From assembly GCF_001411555.2 (NCBI RefSeq), contig NC_049914.1:15578798-15642797 (forward strand): a DNA stretch of 64,000 nt. Reading direction: 5' to 3'. The position numbers and the translations under genes were made by a program. The stretch's first letter is position 1, and every line of letters starts with the position of its first letter. The notes beneath the pieces were generated by a model. It ran no database searches. It saw nothing but the letters and a program-made list of their open reading frames with translations, and was not told the DNA's origin. Below, piece after piece: positions 11,367 to 23,520 of this stretch. The stretch comes from Juglans regia (lineage: Eukaryota; Streptophyta; Magnoliopsida; Fagales; Juglandaceae).

Positions 11367-14040
11367 GGTGGTATCAGAGCAGTTCGGCTCTGGGTAAAAC
11401 CACATGTCCCATAGGTGCAGTACCAGAAAGTTTTAAAAGTTGTGATTTGAAAATTATTTAATTTAAAGTTTGTGGTTTTATTGGTTTTATTTAGTTATTG
11501 TATATTACTTGTTTGTTTATTTATTTTATTGATTTATTTTATGGTATGTTATTTTATTGTTTTAATCATTTTATTGTGAGCTACTTCATTGATTTTATGC
11601 ATTTTGTCGTATGCTATTTTATGTATGAAATTTTATTTGATATGATTTGATTTTGTTTTGTTTTGTTTTGTTCGGAATTGAAAGGCGGGTTAAGGATTAT
11701 GCTATGACAGGAGATGGTACGATTGAGAAGGCCATTGTTAGGCTTGAACATTTGGTGTAATAGGTTTGAACTCTTGGTGATTGGTTTGTTTTAATATCGA
11801 GGTTCGAACATCATGGTCAGAGTGAACTTTTTGGAGTTGGAATTCGAATTGCTGCTAAGGAGGGGAATAATTTTAAATTGCTTAGGATAATTAAGGTCTT
11901 AGGTTCCGTAAAATTTATGTAATGAGTTTTTGGGGTAGGAGGTTGTAAGTTCAAATTTCAAGGTTAGATTTATGATAAGTTCATCTGAGGTTGGAGGCTT
12001 CATAGTTTTTAGGAAATAAGTTATGAGATTTAAGGTGGTAAGTTCAACAAGCAATTAAAGGATTACTTAGATTAGAAGTTTTCGATCTTGCCGACCTTGA
12101 TAAGCAATTTGATAACATTTGGGGTTTTAGAATTTCCAAGTTTTATAGGGTGAATGTTTTAGATTTGAGGTCATCGATTTTAAGGATTTCAGAAAATGAT
12201 TTTTATTTTGTTTAAGGTTTTAGAATTACAAAGTTGAAGGACTGGATTAAAATAGGATTGATGAGAGTTGAGTTACTGATATGAGAATTTTTTTTTAGGA
12301 TAATTTCTTTGGAGACTGAAGGGAATTATCTAGTTCGTGTATTTTTTGAGGATTGAAGATGTTGATCTAATTCGAAAGATTATTGCTTTTAGCTCGATGT
12401 TTCAGTGATAGGTTGAGGATTTAATCTGTATCAATTTTAAGGATAATAGATGGTGCAGATTTAGGAAATGATTCTTGTTGATTTCGAGGATATAGGTCTA
12501 GTGATGGAAATGGTAATGATGATCATCTGCACGTTTGGAGGATTATTGGTTTTGGCTAAGGGTGCGTGACATTGATGTATAGTAGTGGTGAGTGGTTATG
12601 GATTTCGGAGAGTATAAGTCCTAGTCTCATTTTGGTTTGGAGGAAGTGACTTTGGTAGGTGTTGAAGAGGAGTCGACACAATAGTAGTAATTCAAGAGAC
12701 CTTGGCTTGGAGTTTTGGTGAGTTGATCGAAGTGTGTAGTCGAGTGGGTTACTCGATGAAATCATGGTTCTGAATAGTTATTGTGATTAGCTTTAGGAAT
12801 TAATTGTGACTTGAGGTCACCTAGGAATTTAAATTTTTGAGGTTATACTTTCTTTTGGAAATTGAGCATCCAGTTGGTTGAATTAAGGACATTGTTATTT
12901 AACTGGAAGAGAGATTGTTGGGATATCATGTATGGTGTATGATAAGATCTTCGAAGTTGAACCTTAGGTATCAACAGTGGATAAGATGATCAAGTATGCG
13001 GTTAATAAAGCGTTAGGATCCTTGGGTGCTTTGCAATGACTTTTGGTGGATTGAAGATTTGAGCAGTATGGTTTGCCTTGAGGTTTAATAGTGATGTACT
13101 ATTGAAGGAACTAGTTGTGTTAATGCTAGCTTGTAGGAGTAGAGATAAGTGGGTGAGTTACCAAGAAGGTTTTGATAATGTTTTGGTGTAGTCTATGGTG
13201 GTTCGTAGTGAGTTTAGTCACCGCTAGATTAGATGTTGTTCAGAATGTAAGTGATGAGCTTTTGGGTTTAGATTGTCAGGTAGAAGTTTATAGGCGCTCT
13301 TATTGGTTGGTTGGGTTGGAAATCGAGCCTTTTAAGGTATGTTCCTTATCGTAGATGAGGTGGATGTATTTTGGGTTGAGATTGCTTATTTTCAATTTGG
13401 GAAGCTGAGGTTGTTTGAGTTTGGGTTTCTGTCAATGATCATGGATGTATTTTATGGTATTGATTTTGATTAAGGCTGCGAGAGTTAATTGAGGAATTTG
13501 AGTTATAATTCGTGGTTTTGGAAAGGGAGTATTTTTCTACCAAGATGTGATAAGAGTTTTTGGTCAATAGGAATGGAGCCACCTTGTACTCGATGGTGTT
13601 AGTTTCATGAGAACATAAGTTTTATGCATGTGGCGAATATCAGAGTGCGCAGCAGAAGCGTGGTATTTTTGTTGTAGTCAGGAGTTCAGATTGTGCTGAT
13701 TTGAGGAATTAGTAGTGACTCGAATTTTGAGAAAATACTTGTAATTGGAGATTAATCATTTGATTGTGCAATTTGTTATTAATGGTTAACTTTGGAAGTG
13801 GCTATTAGGTTACCAAAAGTATAATTCAATGGAGGTTTAGAAGTTGTAGCATAGGTGTTGATTGATGTTGGCCATTTTCGAATCGTAGAGAAGGTTGGGT
13901 TTGTTGCTTATAGAGTGGCCTTGCCGGACTATTGTGGTGGTATGTTCTTAGTCTGCTCTTAGTTAAATCTTATTCCTGTCTTAGTCTTAATGTTGACCTT
14001 GCCAATTTCGAGGACGAAATTTTATTTAAGGGGGGGAGAA
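11367..14040 (+). other. T3 interior, non-coding
   Basis: Between PBS and PPT, 2.67 kb of GT-rich plus-strand sequence without a supported gene; the longest ORFs are about 60-70 codons. The 3' end (AAGGGGGGGAGAA, 14028-14040) is the polypurine tract. Probably a decayed or replaced Tekay pol region. Confidence 0.75.
11369..11380 (+). other. T3 primer-binding site
   Basis: TGGTATCAGAGC, an exact match to the plant initiator-Met tRNA PBS, two bases after the LTR end. Confidence 0.92.
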
Positions 14041-16255
14041 TGTAACATCCCGTATTTTAGTGTATTTTTATTGAGGGATTATTTTTATCTATTCAAAAAT
14101 TTATTCTCTTATTTTAAAATTATTGGATTTTAATTGGATTATTTTTAGGATTTTTAATTGGGGAAAATTAATATTTTATGTGCTTTCTTAATATTTATTT
14201 GTTGTTGTGCATTTAAACTGCTTTTCATATTTAATTAATTATTGTGAGATTTAATTATTTCAATTTGACTTTACCATTACGTTTAAATTATTTTATTTAA
14301 CTTATGGTTTTAAAGTCGTTTCCGTTGGATCATTTTTGTTACCCAAGTTATGAGGATTGGACCTCATTTCTTTTCCCCTCTTTTTCTTTCCTCTCCTTTT
14401 CTTTTCCTTCTTTTTTCTTTTCTCCTTATTTCCTTCGGTTTCTTTCTCTCCCGCGCGAGCCCGACCCTCTCTCTCTTCCGTGCGTTCCGTCGTCCACCCC
14501 CAGCCCACTGCCGCCGCGCCGCCGTGACCTACACTGCCCAGCCCAGTAGCTTCCCCTCCCGACGGTCATCAACCCCCACCAACCTCAGCCCCTAACTCGC
14601 CGTCGTTAGCCTCCATGCACGGCTTGAAGCCGCGGCCTTCACCTCCTTCGGGCGCCGCCGTCGCGCCACCATTGGCCACCATCTTCCTACCATTTCATCC
14701 CCGACCTCTTGGCAACCCTTTGGACCCAACCCCAGCTCCGATCCGTCACCGGTGAAGCCCCACCAAGTCCATTTCCGATTTGTACATTTTTGGCCTTAAA
14801 CCACCATTTGCGCCGTCATCCACGACAAACCACCACCTCCTTTGGCTTCACTGACCTCTCTAGGCCCTACCCTATCATTTTGGGGTCTTCGTTTGTCTCC
14901 TTTGAAAAGTGGGTATTTGTGACCCACGGCCACAGTGTATTTTACACTGTGGTGTTGCTCAGACGTCGCATTTTTTCAGATTCGTGATCCTCCGAAAATT
15001 ATCATATAGCGCTGTAAGTATTTCTCCAAAGAATTCTTGTGAATTTAATGTATTTGTGCACTAACGCATTTCACTGTATTTGTTTGACATGCTGGAACTG
15101 AGTTCAAGGAGTTCGGGGGTCGGATGGATTTGTGATTGGAGTTGTTGGTTTGATTGGATTGGTTATTGGTTATTGGTTATTGAGGAATGTGGATTTGTGT
15201 TGGTACATGTGCATATCATTATTTCATGCATGATCATGTTTGTAAAGGAAAACTGGGTTTTCGTGTATTGCATTCATGTTCATGTGTTTATGAAAACTGG
15301 ATTTTCATGTCAATGATTTGTTGGGTGCGTGTGTATCACGAACCCCAAGCCGAGATGGGGCATTATCTCGGTGGAGCTCCTCTGGTTACTCGAGAGCGGA
15401 ATAAACTGAGTAACGTCCCCTGGATTGTCGCTGGGCGACAATGGGATCGGACGAGAGATTCGTGCCGACTCCGTGGTCCTTCTGCTGGCGGGGACTAGAG
15501 GATGCTTGTCTACGTACGCGCTGGGCGCGGAACTGGGCATCGCTCGTTGTGTAGTGGATGTTTCCCACTAACGTGTTGGGCGCGAAAGTGGGCATCTCTA
15601 CGAAGCCAGGGTGTGCGGATGACCCATAGGGGAGATCATGGTGCATACATTAAAATTGGACTATTTTCTGGGAAAATAGCGTGTGTTGGATTTTGTGTAA
15701 TTCATTTTCTGGAAAAATGTTTTACAGATTATTTTTAGGCCAAATGAGATTTTGGCGTGTGTTGGAAAATTAATCATTTTCGGGAAAAATGATGTTTTGA
15801 GGAAAAATGCATATTTCATCATATGCATGCATGTTGGTAGCATTAAATGCACTTTATTCCTGAGATTATTTTTGGGTTATACTTACCTGCGGTACCATTC
15901 TGTGGTAACGCAGAGTTTGTTGCAGATGAGGAGGAGGAGGGTGAGCCTGAGGAGATGGCTCTGCCCGAGGAGTGATCTGGGATCACTAGCTTGTTATTTA
16001 TTTTACCCTTTTGTATTTCGGGACATGTGTTAACTTTAATTTGGATGACTGTATAACTGCTTTTAAAAATTTACTGATGTTTAATTTGTATTTAAATTCT
16101 GGTACTTAGTAGACTTGATTAACCGCTGCGTTTTTTTATTTGTACACTGTTGCATGTACACACACTGGCACTATTTTGGAATGTGTGACCGTGTTGTCAT
16201 CATCTCGGCGTCTCGATTCCCGTGTTTTCTCTACATGGGGGTCGGGGGCGCCACA
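14041..16255 (+). repeat. T3 3' LTR
   Basis: Near-copy of 9141-11366 with scattered substitutions and small indels (for example in the C-rich block at about 14480-14600), consistent with a fairly recent insertion. Confidence 0.95.
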
Positions 16256-17199
16256 TAGCGAACTCAACACCTCCCATTCAGTCACCTTCCCTCTCCGTCA
16301 CACACACGCACGCACAAGGAGACCCACGCACAGCTTCACCATGCCCGGTCTCTAGCGCCGCCGTACGCGGCACCCACGACCACCAAGCCATGGACCTCCT
16401 CTCCCCTTCCCCTTCCTCCTCCACGTGACCCGAGGCCAGAAGCCCTCCCGCCACCTCACGGCTTCTCCCTCTCTTCACACGCACGGGTTGCACACCGTGC
16501 ACCGCCACCCACGACAAGTGACCACCAAGTCCAGCCTCCTTAGGCCACCACCGAGCTATCCCAACTGCCCTTAGCTTCGATCTACCACCCATGCACGCAC
16601 ACTCTCCCTCAGTCTCTCACGGGTTTCCCTCCCCCTTACACGGCCACTCCTCCGTCCTCCTCCAAGAGCCGTCGTGGCAACACCCCAGTGCCACCACGAG
16701 CTCCACCAGCAACCCCTCAGCCCAACCTTAGGTCCAAACCACCACTTTGGGTGGTGGGTAGTCACTGCGTGTGATTGATCGCCACTGCACACGGCTAGAT
16801 CCGTCGTGTTATGCTCCTTGCCATCATCACAAGGCTATCACGAGCCATTCCAAGACCACACCTAGCTATCTAAATGCCTAAACAGTTAACATACGTGGGT
16901 TAGCCGCCACGTACGACTCTTCCGACATCATCGGCTGTGACGATCAACGCACGGGTTATCCTGTCAATGGTATAACCCTCTATCCCTCGTTAATTATGTT
17001 GGATATTGATTAGTTTTCTAGGTTGTGGACTGTACTGTTAGTATTAATGGAGTTGTGGTATTGTGATGTGGTGCTGTGTGATGAAGTGTTGGGCATTCTG
17101 TGTAGTGAAGTATTGGGCATATATGTATTGGATGGAGAGGTATTGTGCCGTGTAGTGTGCTGTGGAGTGTTGGGTGTAATTAGGAAGTGCACTGTGTAG

Positions 17200-18830
17200 T
17201 GTTGTGGACTGTGTTGTAATGGTGGCATGGTATATGTATGGAATAGGAACAGTACACGCTGAGTGTACTCTGTGTGTGTGGCGTAGTGTGAGATAAGGAG
17301 AGTATATGTAAAATATACCCTCCTGACATAGTGTGGAACGAGATAAATACAAGTGGAGTGTACTTTGTGGCGTAGTGCATGTGAATGGAGTACATATAGA
17401 GTGTACTCCATGTGGTGGAATGATGCACCATATGGCGGATACGCCATAATGGTGATGTGGCGTGTTGTGTATGAAGGGAGTACATGTGGAATGTACTCCA
17501 TATGACGGAGTGATGCACCATACGGCAAGTAAGCCATAATGGTGATGTGGCGTGTGGTATGTGTGGGGAGTATATGTGGAATGTACTCTATATGGTGGAC
17601 GATGCACCATATGGCAAGTAAGCCATAATGGTGATGTGGCGTGTTGTATGTGTGGGGAGTACATGTGGAATGTACTCTATGTGGTGGACGATGCACCATA
17701 TGGCGGGTATGCCATAATGGTGATGTGGCGTAATGCAGGTGAATGGAGTGGAGTACACATGGAGTGTACTCCTTGTGGTATTGTGATGAACCATATGGCG
17801 GGTATGCCATAGTGGTGATGAAGCGTATGTAAAGGGAGTACAAGTGGAATGTACTCCATGTGATGGTGTGATGCACCATATGGTGTGTATGCCATAATAG
17901 TGATGTTGATATGAACCCGCGGGAAATGAATCCCTTCAACCCACAGTCAATTTGAAAACACCCCAAGAAAGCCAAAATCAAGTCAATGGATGGAGAACCT
18001 AGACCCAATGAGAACTCGTTTCAAGAATCTAGATTATATTAAAATCTAGACCCGTTGAAAAACCCGTCTCAAGAACCCAGATTACAAAGGAGGAACGCCA
18101 CAAAGGTTGTGATTTACCTTTGATAAGTTCAAAAGTTCAATTAAGAACAAGAGGAGTAAAACTCAACTCACAATTAATAATTTCATCAAATTTCATAAAA
18201 CTTCATAAACTTCTGAAAATGAGGCTACAAAGAGTATTTAAACCAAAACCTAATTAAAACCCTAGATAAAATAAAATCCCATCTTCCAAAAATACCCCTG
18301 AGTGAACAGTGCCGCGGCTACAGTACTCGGCTACAGTAACCCTAACCCTAGTTCAATAAAATAATAACTTTCCCAACATGCCCTTGCATAGGCATAAACC
18401 CAATTATTCTAAACAAATAAAATAGGTCCTTGAAATTAATTAAATAAGTTGAAAGCCTTCAAGTGTCCAAAGCCTGCCTATAAGTCATGTTGTTGCCCTT
18501 TCCATAGCTTATGCAATGAATCAAAGCATAATTTTCATTGTTTAAGCTCTTGAACTTGTATTTGGCCCATCTGGAACTTGCAACATATCTTTAAGACTAG
18601 TCCCACATTGGTTCCCATCAGATGTGGCGTGGTGTATGTGGAATAGGAAGAGTGCACGCTGAGGGTACTCTGTGTGATGTGATGAGTGTGAAGGGAGTAC
18701 ACGTGGAGTGTACTCCATGTGATGGAGTGATGTACCATATGACAGGTATGCCATAGTGGTGATGTGACGTATGTGAAGGGAGTATATGTGGAGTGTACTC
18801 CACGTGGCAGCGACACTCCGTGTGGCGTGT
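17200..18830. repeat. ~90-bp palindromic tandem array in T2 (interrupted)
   Basis: Degenerate tandem units of about 85-96 bp. The clearest lie between 17437 and 17900 and each begins GCCATAATGGTGATGTGGCG. Every unit contains an inverted repeat of the form GGAGTACA...TGTACTCC. The array resumes at 18626 after the solo LTR at 17907-18620. Because the unit is near a multiple of three, open frames arise on the minus strand by periodicity; these are not genes. Confidence 0.88.
17907..18620 (-). mobile_element. Solo G1 LTR (subfamily b)
   Basis: Minus-strand G1 LTR with both termini (TGATATGAACCC...GGTTCCCATCA on plus) and the target duplication GATGT at 17902-17906 and 18621-18625. No internal region is present, so it is a product of LTR-LTR recombination. 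It lies inside the 90-bp array. Confidence 0.95.
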
Positions 18831-18981
18831 CGTAGAGATAAGGATGGTTATGTGATTGATGGGTGTGGAACGTGATGGATAGTGTCAGGAACTGTAGAAC
18901 AGTGTCCTGAAGTAGTTATGACGTAGCCTGTAGTCTGAGGTGGCAAGTGTCACCGTGATGGACTTATGGCTAAGAATAGGA

Positions 18982-19171
18982 GTGAAGTAACAGAACAAGT
19001 ATAAGAGTGCGCAGCGGAAGCATGACTGAGGAATGTCATGAAATGACATGACTACTGACAGTCATGCTTGTGACAGGTGAAGTAACGGAACAGGTGTAGG
19101 AGTATGCAGTGGAAGCATGACTGGGCAACGTCACGAAGTGACGTGGTTATTGGCAGTCATGCTTATGATGG
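18982..19171. repeat. 95-bp tandem units with nested hairpins
   Basis: Two full units (18982-19076, 19077-19171) and the start of a third. Each holds an outer inverted repeat AGCATGACTG/CAGTCATGCT (19019-19028 with 19059-19068; 19114-19123 with 19154-19163). An inner one lies within each (TGTCAT/ATGACA; CGTCAC/GTGACG). Confidence 0.88.
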
Positions 19172-21389
19172 GTGAAGTGTTAGAGTGTAGGAATGGCATA
19201 AAGGGAACGTCACGAGATGTCACGATGTGACGGGAATACGTGAGAAACCGTACTCGTGATGAGTCAGGAATTGACGTAGCAGAATGTTGGGTAACGCGAC
19301 AAGGTCACAGTGTAGCTTTGAAGCAATCTCGGGCTATGTGACGTGACATAAGGCGTAGTTGTGAATGGAGTCTTGTCGTGTTAAGTGTTGGGATAAACTG
19401 TCAAAAGGGACGGGTGGCATGAAAAGTCATGCTAGCCAGGTTAAGAGAAGATTGGTATCAGAGAATGGCTCTTGTCCATACGAGCAGGTGATCAACATGT
19501 TATATGTTGATCTTAGGTGATAAAGGGGTAAGGTACATGTGTAATCTGGTGAGACACGTGTGTTGGACGGATTCACCATATATAATGGGTAATCTGTCAT
19601 GAGCATTGTTGCACGGTGCTTAAGCCTCAGAGTTTGGCTTAGAGCCGTGTGGCTTGTATGGATGGGAATGAGGATTTAGTATGGGCTAAGATGCATGAAA
19701 GTAGTGACGGGCGTATTATCTTGGATTGAGATGCTTGATTCCATCAGACAGAATCATGCGTCGGAATGTGGTTGTAACAAGAGTAAGACAAATTTCTTAG
19801 TGCTTTAATCCTAAGGTGAAACATGGGTTCACTTTAGTGGATGAGCACGCGAGACAAGACTTTGAGTTGGAAGATGTGGTGACCGTCAGTAGTCCCCGAA
19901 GGGTTTAACATAGTAAAGGGCACGTAAGTGCATGGGTTCAAGTTGCTTATGCATTAGATAGAGAATGACGCTAAGGTATGTGTATGCATGTAGGTTGCCA
20001 TCTGGCAAGCACATGCATGGACTGCATGACATGCAAATAGCATGGAGTCCAGGTAAGTGTTTACGTTCATACTCTTCTAGAGTTTTCCAAGATACAAGAA
20101 ACGCTTTTCCTTTAAGATGCTCACGAAAAGAAACGAAAGACGCTTTAAAAAAGAAAATGCTAATTGTTCAAATGTATAAGTATGTACGGCCCCTCCTTGG
20201 CAGCCCCCTGTTTACGCACCCAAAGTATTAATTATACGTATGCGAATGGATGACTATACGCTGTATCTATTGTATGTATTTTCTAAGAAAATGCACCAAC
20301 TGATGAAAATGCATGAAAGCGGATGCTTTTATGGATCCTACGAACCGACTCTCTCATGTGCGCCACGGGGTGATACTCGTGGATGCCATGATTGACGACG
20401 TTCAAGGTGATGCTTATGAATGCCATGAAAGCTGACGTTTAAGCCCATGTATGTCCTTAAATGAAGTTTTTCACGAACGAACTGTTAAAGAAAGGATAGG
20501 ATTGAAATGAACTAAAAAATGAAAAGACGATTTTCAAGCTTACGCCCCAAACGATATTTTCTCATGAAAAGAAATGTTTTCTCATCAAAAGAAATGATTG
20601 TTAAATGAAAGAATGAACTGAATGAAAGCTCCAACTCTTTCGAGCTGACATCAATGAATGAATGAAAAGCAAGAAAGAAAGAAATGAAAGCATGAATGTT
20701 TGAAGATATGTAACGGCCACATGAATGAATGAAAATGGTACCAATGAATGGGCAGATTGCAATGCTGGGTAAGTAGTACTGAAAGTGCACCCAGTGCTGC
20801 ACCCTATGAAAGGGATTCCCAACCCGTGGCCACGGGCGGAATCCGGGTCCAAAGAAAGACCACTAACCCCAAACACACGGGGCGTAACAGTGTGTACCTA
20901 TGAAAGTGATAAGAATGAATGGATGTATGCATGTAATGCATGTATGTATGAACGCACGAATGCACGAACTCTTGAAGAAATAAAGGCACTAATGGGAGAA
21001 ACGTTTTATGAAAAGGATGCCCATGTTTAAAAGGGAAAAATCCCGTCCAATGAAGTTTTCAAACGAACGCACGTAACCACGTATGCATGCACATAATAGT
21101 ATGTACGAGTGATGAATGCATGAATGAAAACCTATATTGCTATATTTTAACTGTATGAAGTAATGCTTACGAGTCTTCGACTCATTTTAGTTTTTATGCA
21201 TGTCCCTCCCCCCACAGTAACTGCATGATCAGGACGGACACGGCCCACAGTGACTGCACATTTTAATTTATAAACGTGGAGTCTTGCACCCTGGGAGTGC
21301 AAGTGAAAAGTTTTAAATAGGACGGTAATTCCCGTCATCCTTTATAAAAATATTTTGGAAAAAGTCCCACCAGAAGGACGGGCGTTACA
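19172..21389. other. Right part of T2 LTR, no gene
   Basis: No supported gene. It is rich in ATGAATGAA-type short repeats at 20560-21120. Near 20810-20900 it has the GC-rich block seen in many Tekay LTRs, and near 21170 an ACGAGTCTTCGACTC stretch, a partial palindrome. It ends GGACGGGCGTTACA. Confidence 0.5.
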
Positions 21390-21394
21390 CCTTC

Positions 21395-22274
21395 AGTTTT
21401 CCTTCTCCCTATTTTCCCTCTTCCCATCCTTCCCATTCACGCCACTTCACTCGAATTCTCACTCTCCACTTTTGCTCTCTTTGTCCTCTATTTTAGATCG
21501 AAATTCCCTCACCAGAACTCATTGAACGATGGTAATTTTTTCTTTCTCTCACCCTCTTCGTTCACCACTCTTACACCCACTCTGATTTCTGATTCACAAT
21601 TTTTTCTCTCTCAACGTTATTTTCTCTGTCCACACTTAGAGTTGTCCTTCACTGTAGCCAACCGTCGCCATCATTGTCCAAGATTTGCGCCACTAACACT
21701 GCAACATAGGTACGTTCTTGTTGGTTTTCCTCTGTGTTTGTTTCTCCCACGCTTTGTTTCCTTTCCGATTTATTTCTCCAGCTCCCTCATAGTTTTGTTC
21801 CTTTACCTTCAAATTTATTTTTCCACTGTACACCACACATCGAGGCTGCTGATTGACGGTTTTGTTGTCGACACCTCCATCCATGTACCGCACCACTGAC
21901 ATCAATGAGTACCTCGTCTGTTCCTCTGTGTCTATTTCTTCCAACACTTCGCTCTCTCTCTAAATTATTTTCCCCATCTCTCCGTCTCTGCATGCCTCAC
22001 TCAACCCACAGGTTCTCACTTTTTCTACCTTGTTTCTCTATTTAATTCAGGGGAAATGATGCGAGAAAAGCTACTGATTTTTTTTTTATTTAAAAGTATA
22101 TTTAAAAGTGTTTGTCAATTTTTTTAAAATGTTTAAAGTGGTTTAAAAATATTTAAAAATACACAAAATAAAAAAATACAGTGGGTTTTTCTTAATACCC
22201 TTTGGTTGCGTCATAGCAAGACCCTCAGGTTCTCCCTCACACAGTCCTCTGATTAGGCCATGTAACACTTCGTC
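21395..22274. other. Unassigned; possible right part of T1 LTR
   Basis: Follows the T2 target duplication, so it should continue the T1 sequence broken at 3191. It is pyrimidine-rich to about 21560, then AT-rich with several poly-T runs. ORFs here show no recognisable domain. It ends TGTAACACTTCGTC next to the copy 2 LTR; the TGTAACAC could be another LTR start cut short. Confidence 0.35.
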
Positions 22275-23009
22275 TGATATGAACCCATAGGAATGGAATC
22301 TCTTGAACCCACAATCAATTTGAAAACTCCTCAAAAAAATCAAAATCAAGTCAATGGATGGAAAATTTTGACCTGATAAGAACTCGTTTCAAGAGCCTAG
22401 ATTATAATTAAATCTAGACCCGTTGATTAACTCATCTCAAGAACCCAGATTACAAAGGATGAACGCTACAAAGGTTGTGATTTACCTTTGATAAGTTCAA
22501 AAGTTCAATTAAGAACAAGATGAGTAAAAGTCAACTTACAATGAATAAATTCATCAAATTTCATAAACTTCTTAACTTGAGGCAACAAAGTGTATTTAAA
22601 CTAAAACCTAATTAAAACCCTAGTCAAAATAATGCCCCCATCTTCCAAAAATACCCCTGAGTGAACAATGTCGCGGCTACTGTATGGTGCTACAGTAACT
22701 TATCTACGGTAACCCTAACCCTAGTTCAATAAAACAATAACTGTCCCAACATGCCCTTGCATAGGCCCCCTTAAGTGCTTCCCATAATAAACTCAATTAT
22801 TCTAAGCTAATAAAATAAGTTCTTTAAGTAAATTAAATAAGTTGAAAGCCTTCAAGTGCCCAAAGCCTTTAAGTCATGTTGTTGCCCTTTCCATAGCCTA
22901 TCAAATGAATCAAAAATGAATCTTCATCATTTAAACCCTTAAACTTGTATTTGGCCCATCTGGAACTTGCAACATATCTTTAAGACTAGGCTCACATTGG
23001 TTCCCATCA
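22275..23009 (-). repeat. Copy 2 left LTR (subfamily b)
   Basis: G1 LTR reading leftwards, ending at the family terminus GGTTCCCATCA and followed by the purine-tract complement TTCCCCCTCTC. It is visibly more diverged than the other LTRs. Confidence 0.92.
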
Positions 23010-23520
23010 TTCCCCCTCTCTTTAAAAAGATTCGACCTCGAATCTCCACCTGGATCAATGGGAAAAATGTTAGTAACATTATCATTAATTTCATATGCAT
23101 TATCATTAATTTGATCAAGAATTTGAAAAAATCCATCCAAGCTACTCCTGTTGTCAACAGATAAAGGCATTAAATCTAAATGAGTAAATGGATTAAAACT
23201 ATAAACAATTTCAAAATGAGAATATAAAGTAGTAGTATGCATGATCGTTTTATATGCAAACTCTATAAATCCATCCATAAGCACAAAAATAGAATCTCTA
23301 CTCATTTCTTTCCTAGGCAGCCCCAAAACAAAGTCTACACATGATTCACTAGGATTAGGTAAGGGTGTATACAACCCATGTGGCAAAAGCTTAAATTTGG
23401 CGTTTCTACATATAATGCACCTGCCACAAATACGATTGACATCGCTCATCATCTTAGACCAACATAAATGTTCAGGCAAAATGTCTAAAGTTTTCTTGAC
23501 ACCATAATGACTACTCCAAT
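23010..23520 (-). pseudogene. Copy 2 integrase end remnant
   Basis: On the minus strand it encodes [20 protein letters not shown], the zinc-binding half ICGRCIICRN, the start of the integrase core (VLGLPRKE, FVLMDGF), then the core end with HTTTLYSHFEIVYSF and a tail FFQILDQIND...PFDPGGDSR-type ending at the PPT. Most of the catalytic core (the D and E residues after the first) is absent. One frame is open from 23563 to 22931, so this fragment has no stop of its own, but it is cut at 23520 by copy 3. It differs from most derivatives in keeping the CxxC zinc ligands. Confidence 0.85.

Larger units (their letters stand above)
9141..16255 (+). mobile_element. T3: large non-coding Tekay-like LTR retrotransposon
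   Basis: Complete insertion with TAGCG duplicated at 9136-9140 and 16256-16260. LTRs are 9141-11366 and 14041-16255 (about 2.2 kb each). There is a PBS at 11369 and a G-rich polypurine tract before the 3' LTR. The 2.67-kb interior has no ORF of element size, so the element resembles the LARD class: large LTRs and a non-coding interior that must rely on an autonomous relative. The AATTTCGAGGACGAAATTTT block before the PPT is typical of Tekay/Del elements, from memory. Confidence 0.92.
3192..21389. mobile_element. T2: giant solo-LTR-like Tekay-type sequence, interrupted
   Basis: Begins TGTAATACCC and ends GGGCGTTACA, the TG...CA ends of a Tekay-type LTR. It is flanked by the 5-bp duplication CCTTC (3187-3191 and 21390-21394). 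Its own DNA lies in 3192-4141, 9135-9140, 16261-17906 and 18626-21389, about 5.4 kb once the inserts and their duplications are removed. There is no second LTR, convincing PBS next to an LTR end, or coding region, so the simplest reading is a solo LTR of unusual length swollen by tandem repeats. A two-LTR element collapsed by internal deletion is a less likely alternative. Confidence 0.65.

Noticed and set aside
17010..18008. 332-codon minus-strand ORF with repeated HYGIPAIWC-like blocks
   Set aside because: It spans the ~90-bp array and the edge of a solo LTR; open frames arise because the unit length is close to a multiple of three. No domain is recognisable.
19453..19463. TGGTATCAGAG, resembling a primer-binding site
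   Set aside because: It lies inside T2, not next to an LTR end; no CA terminus or second LTR supports it.
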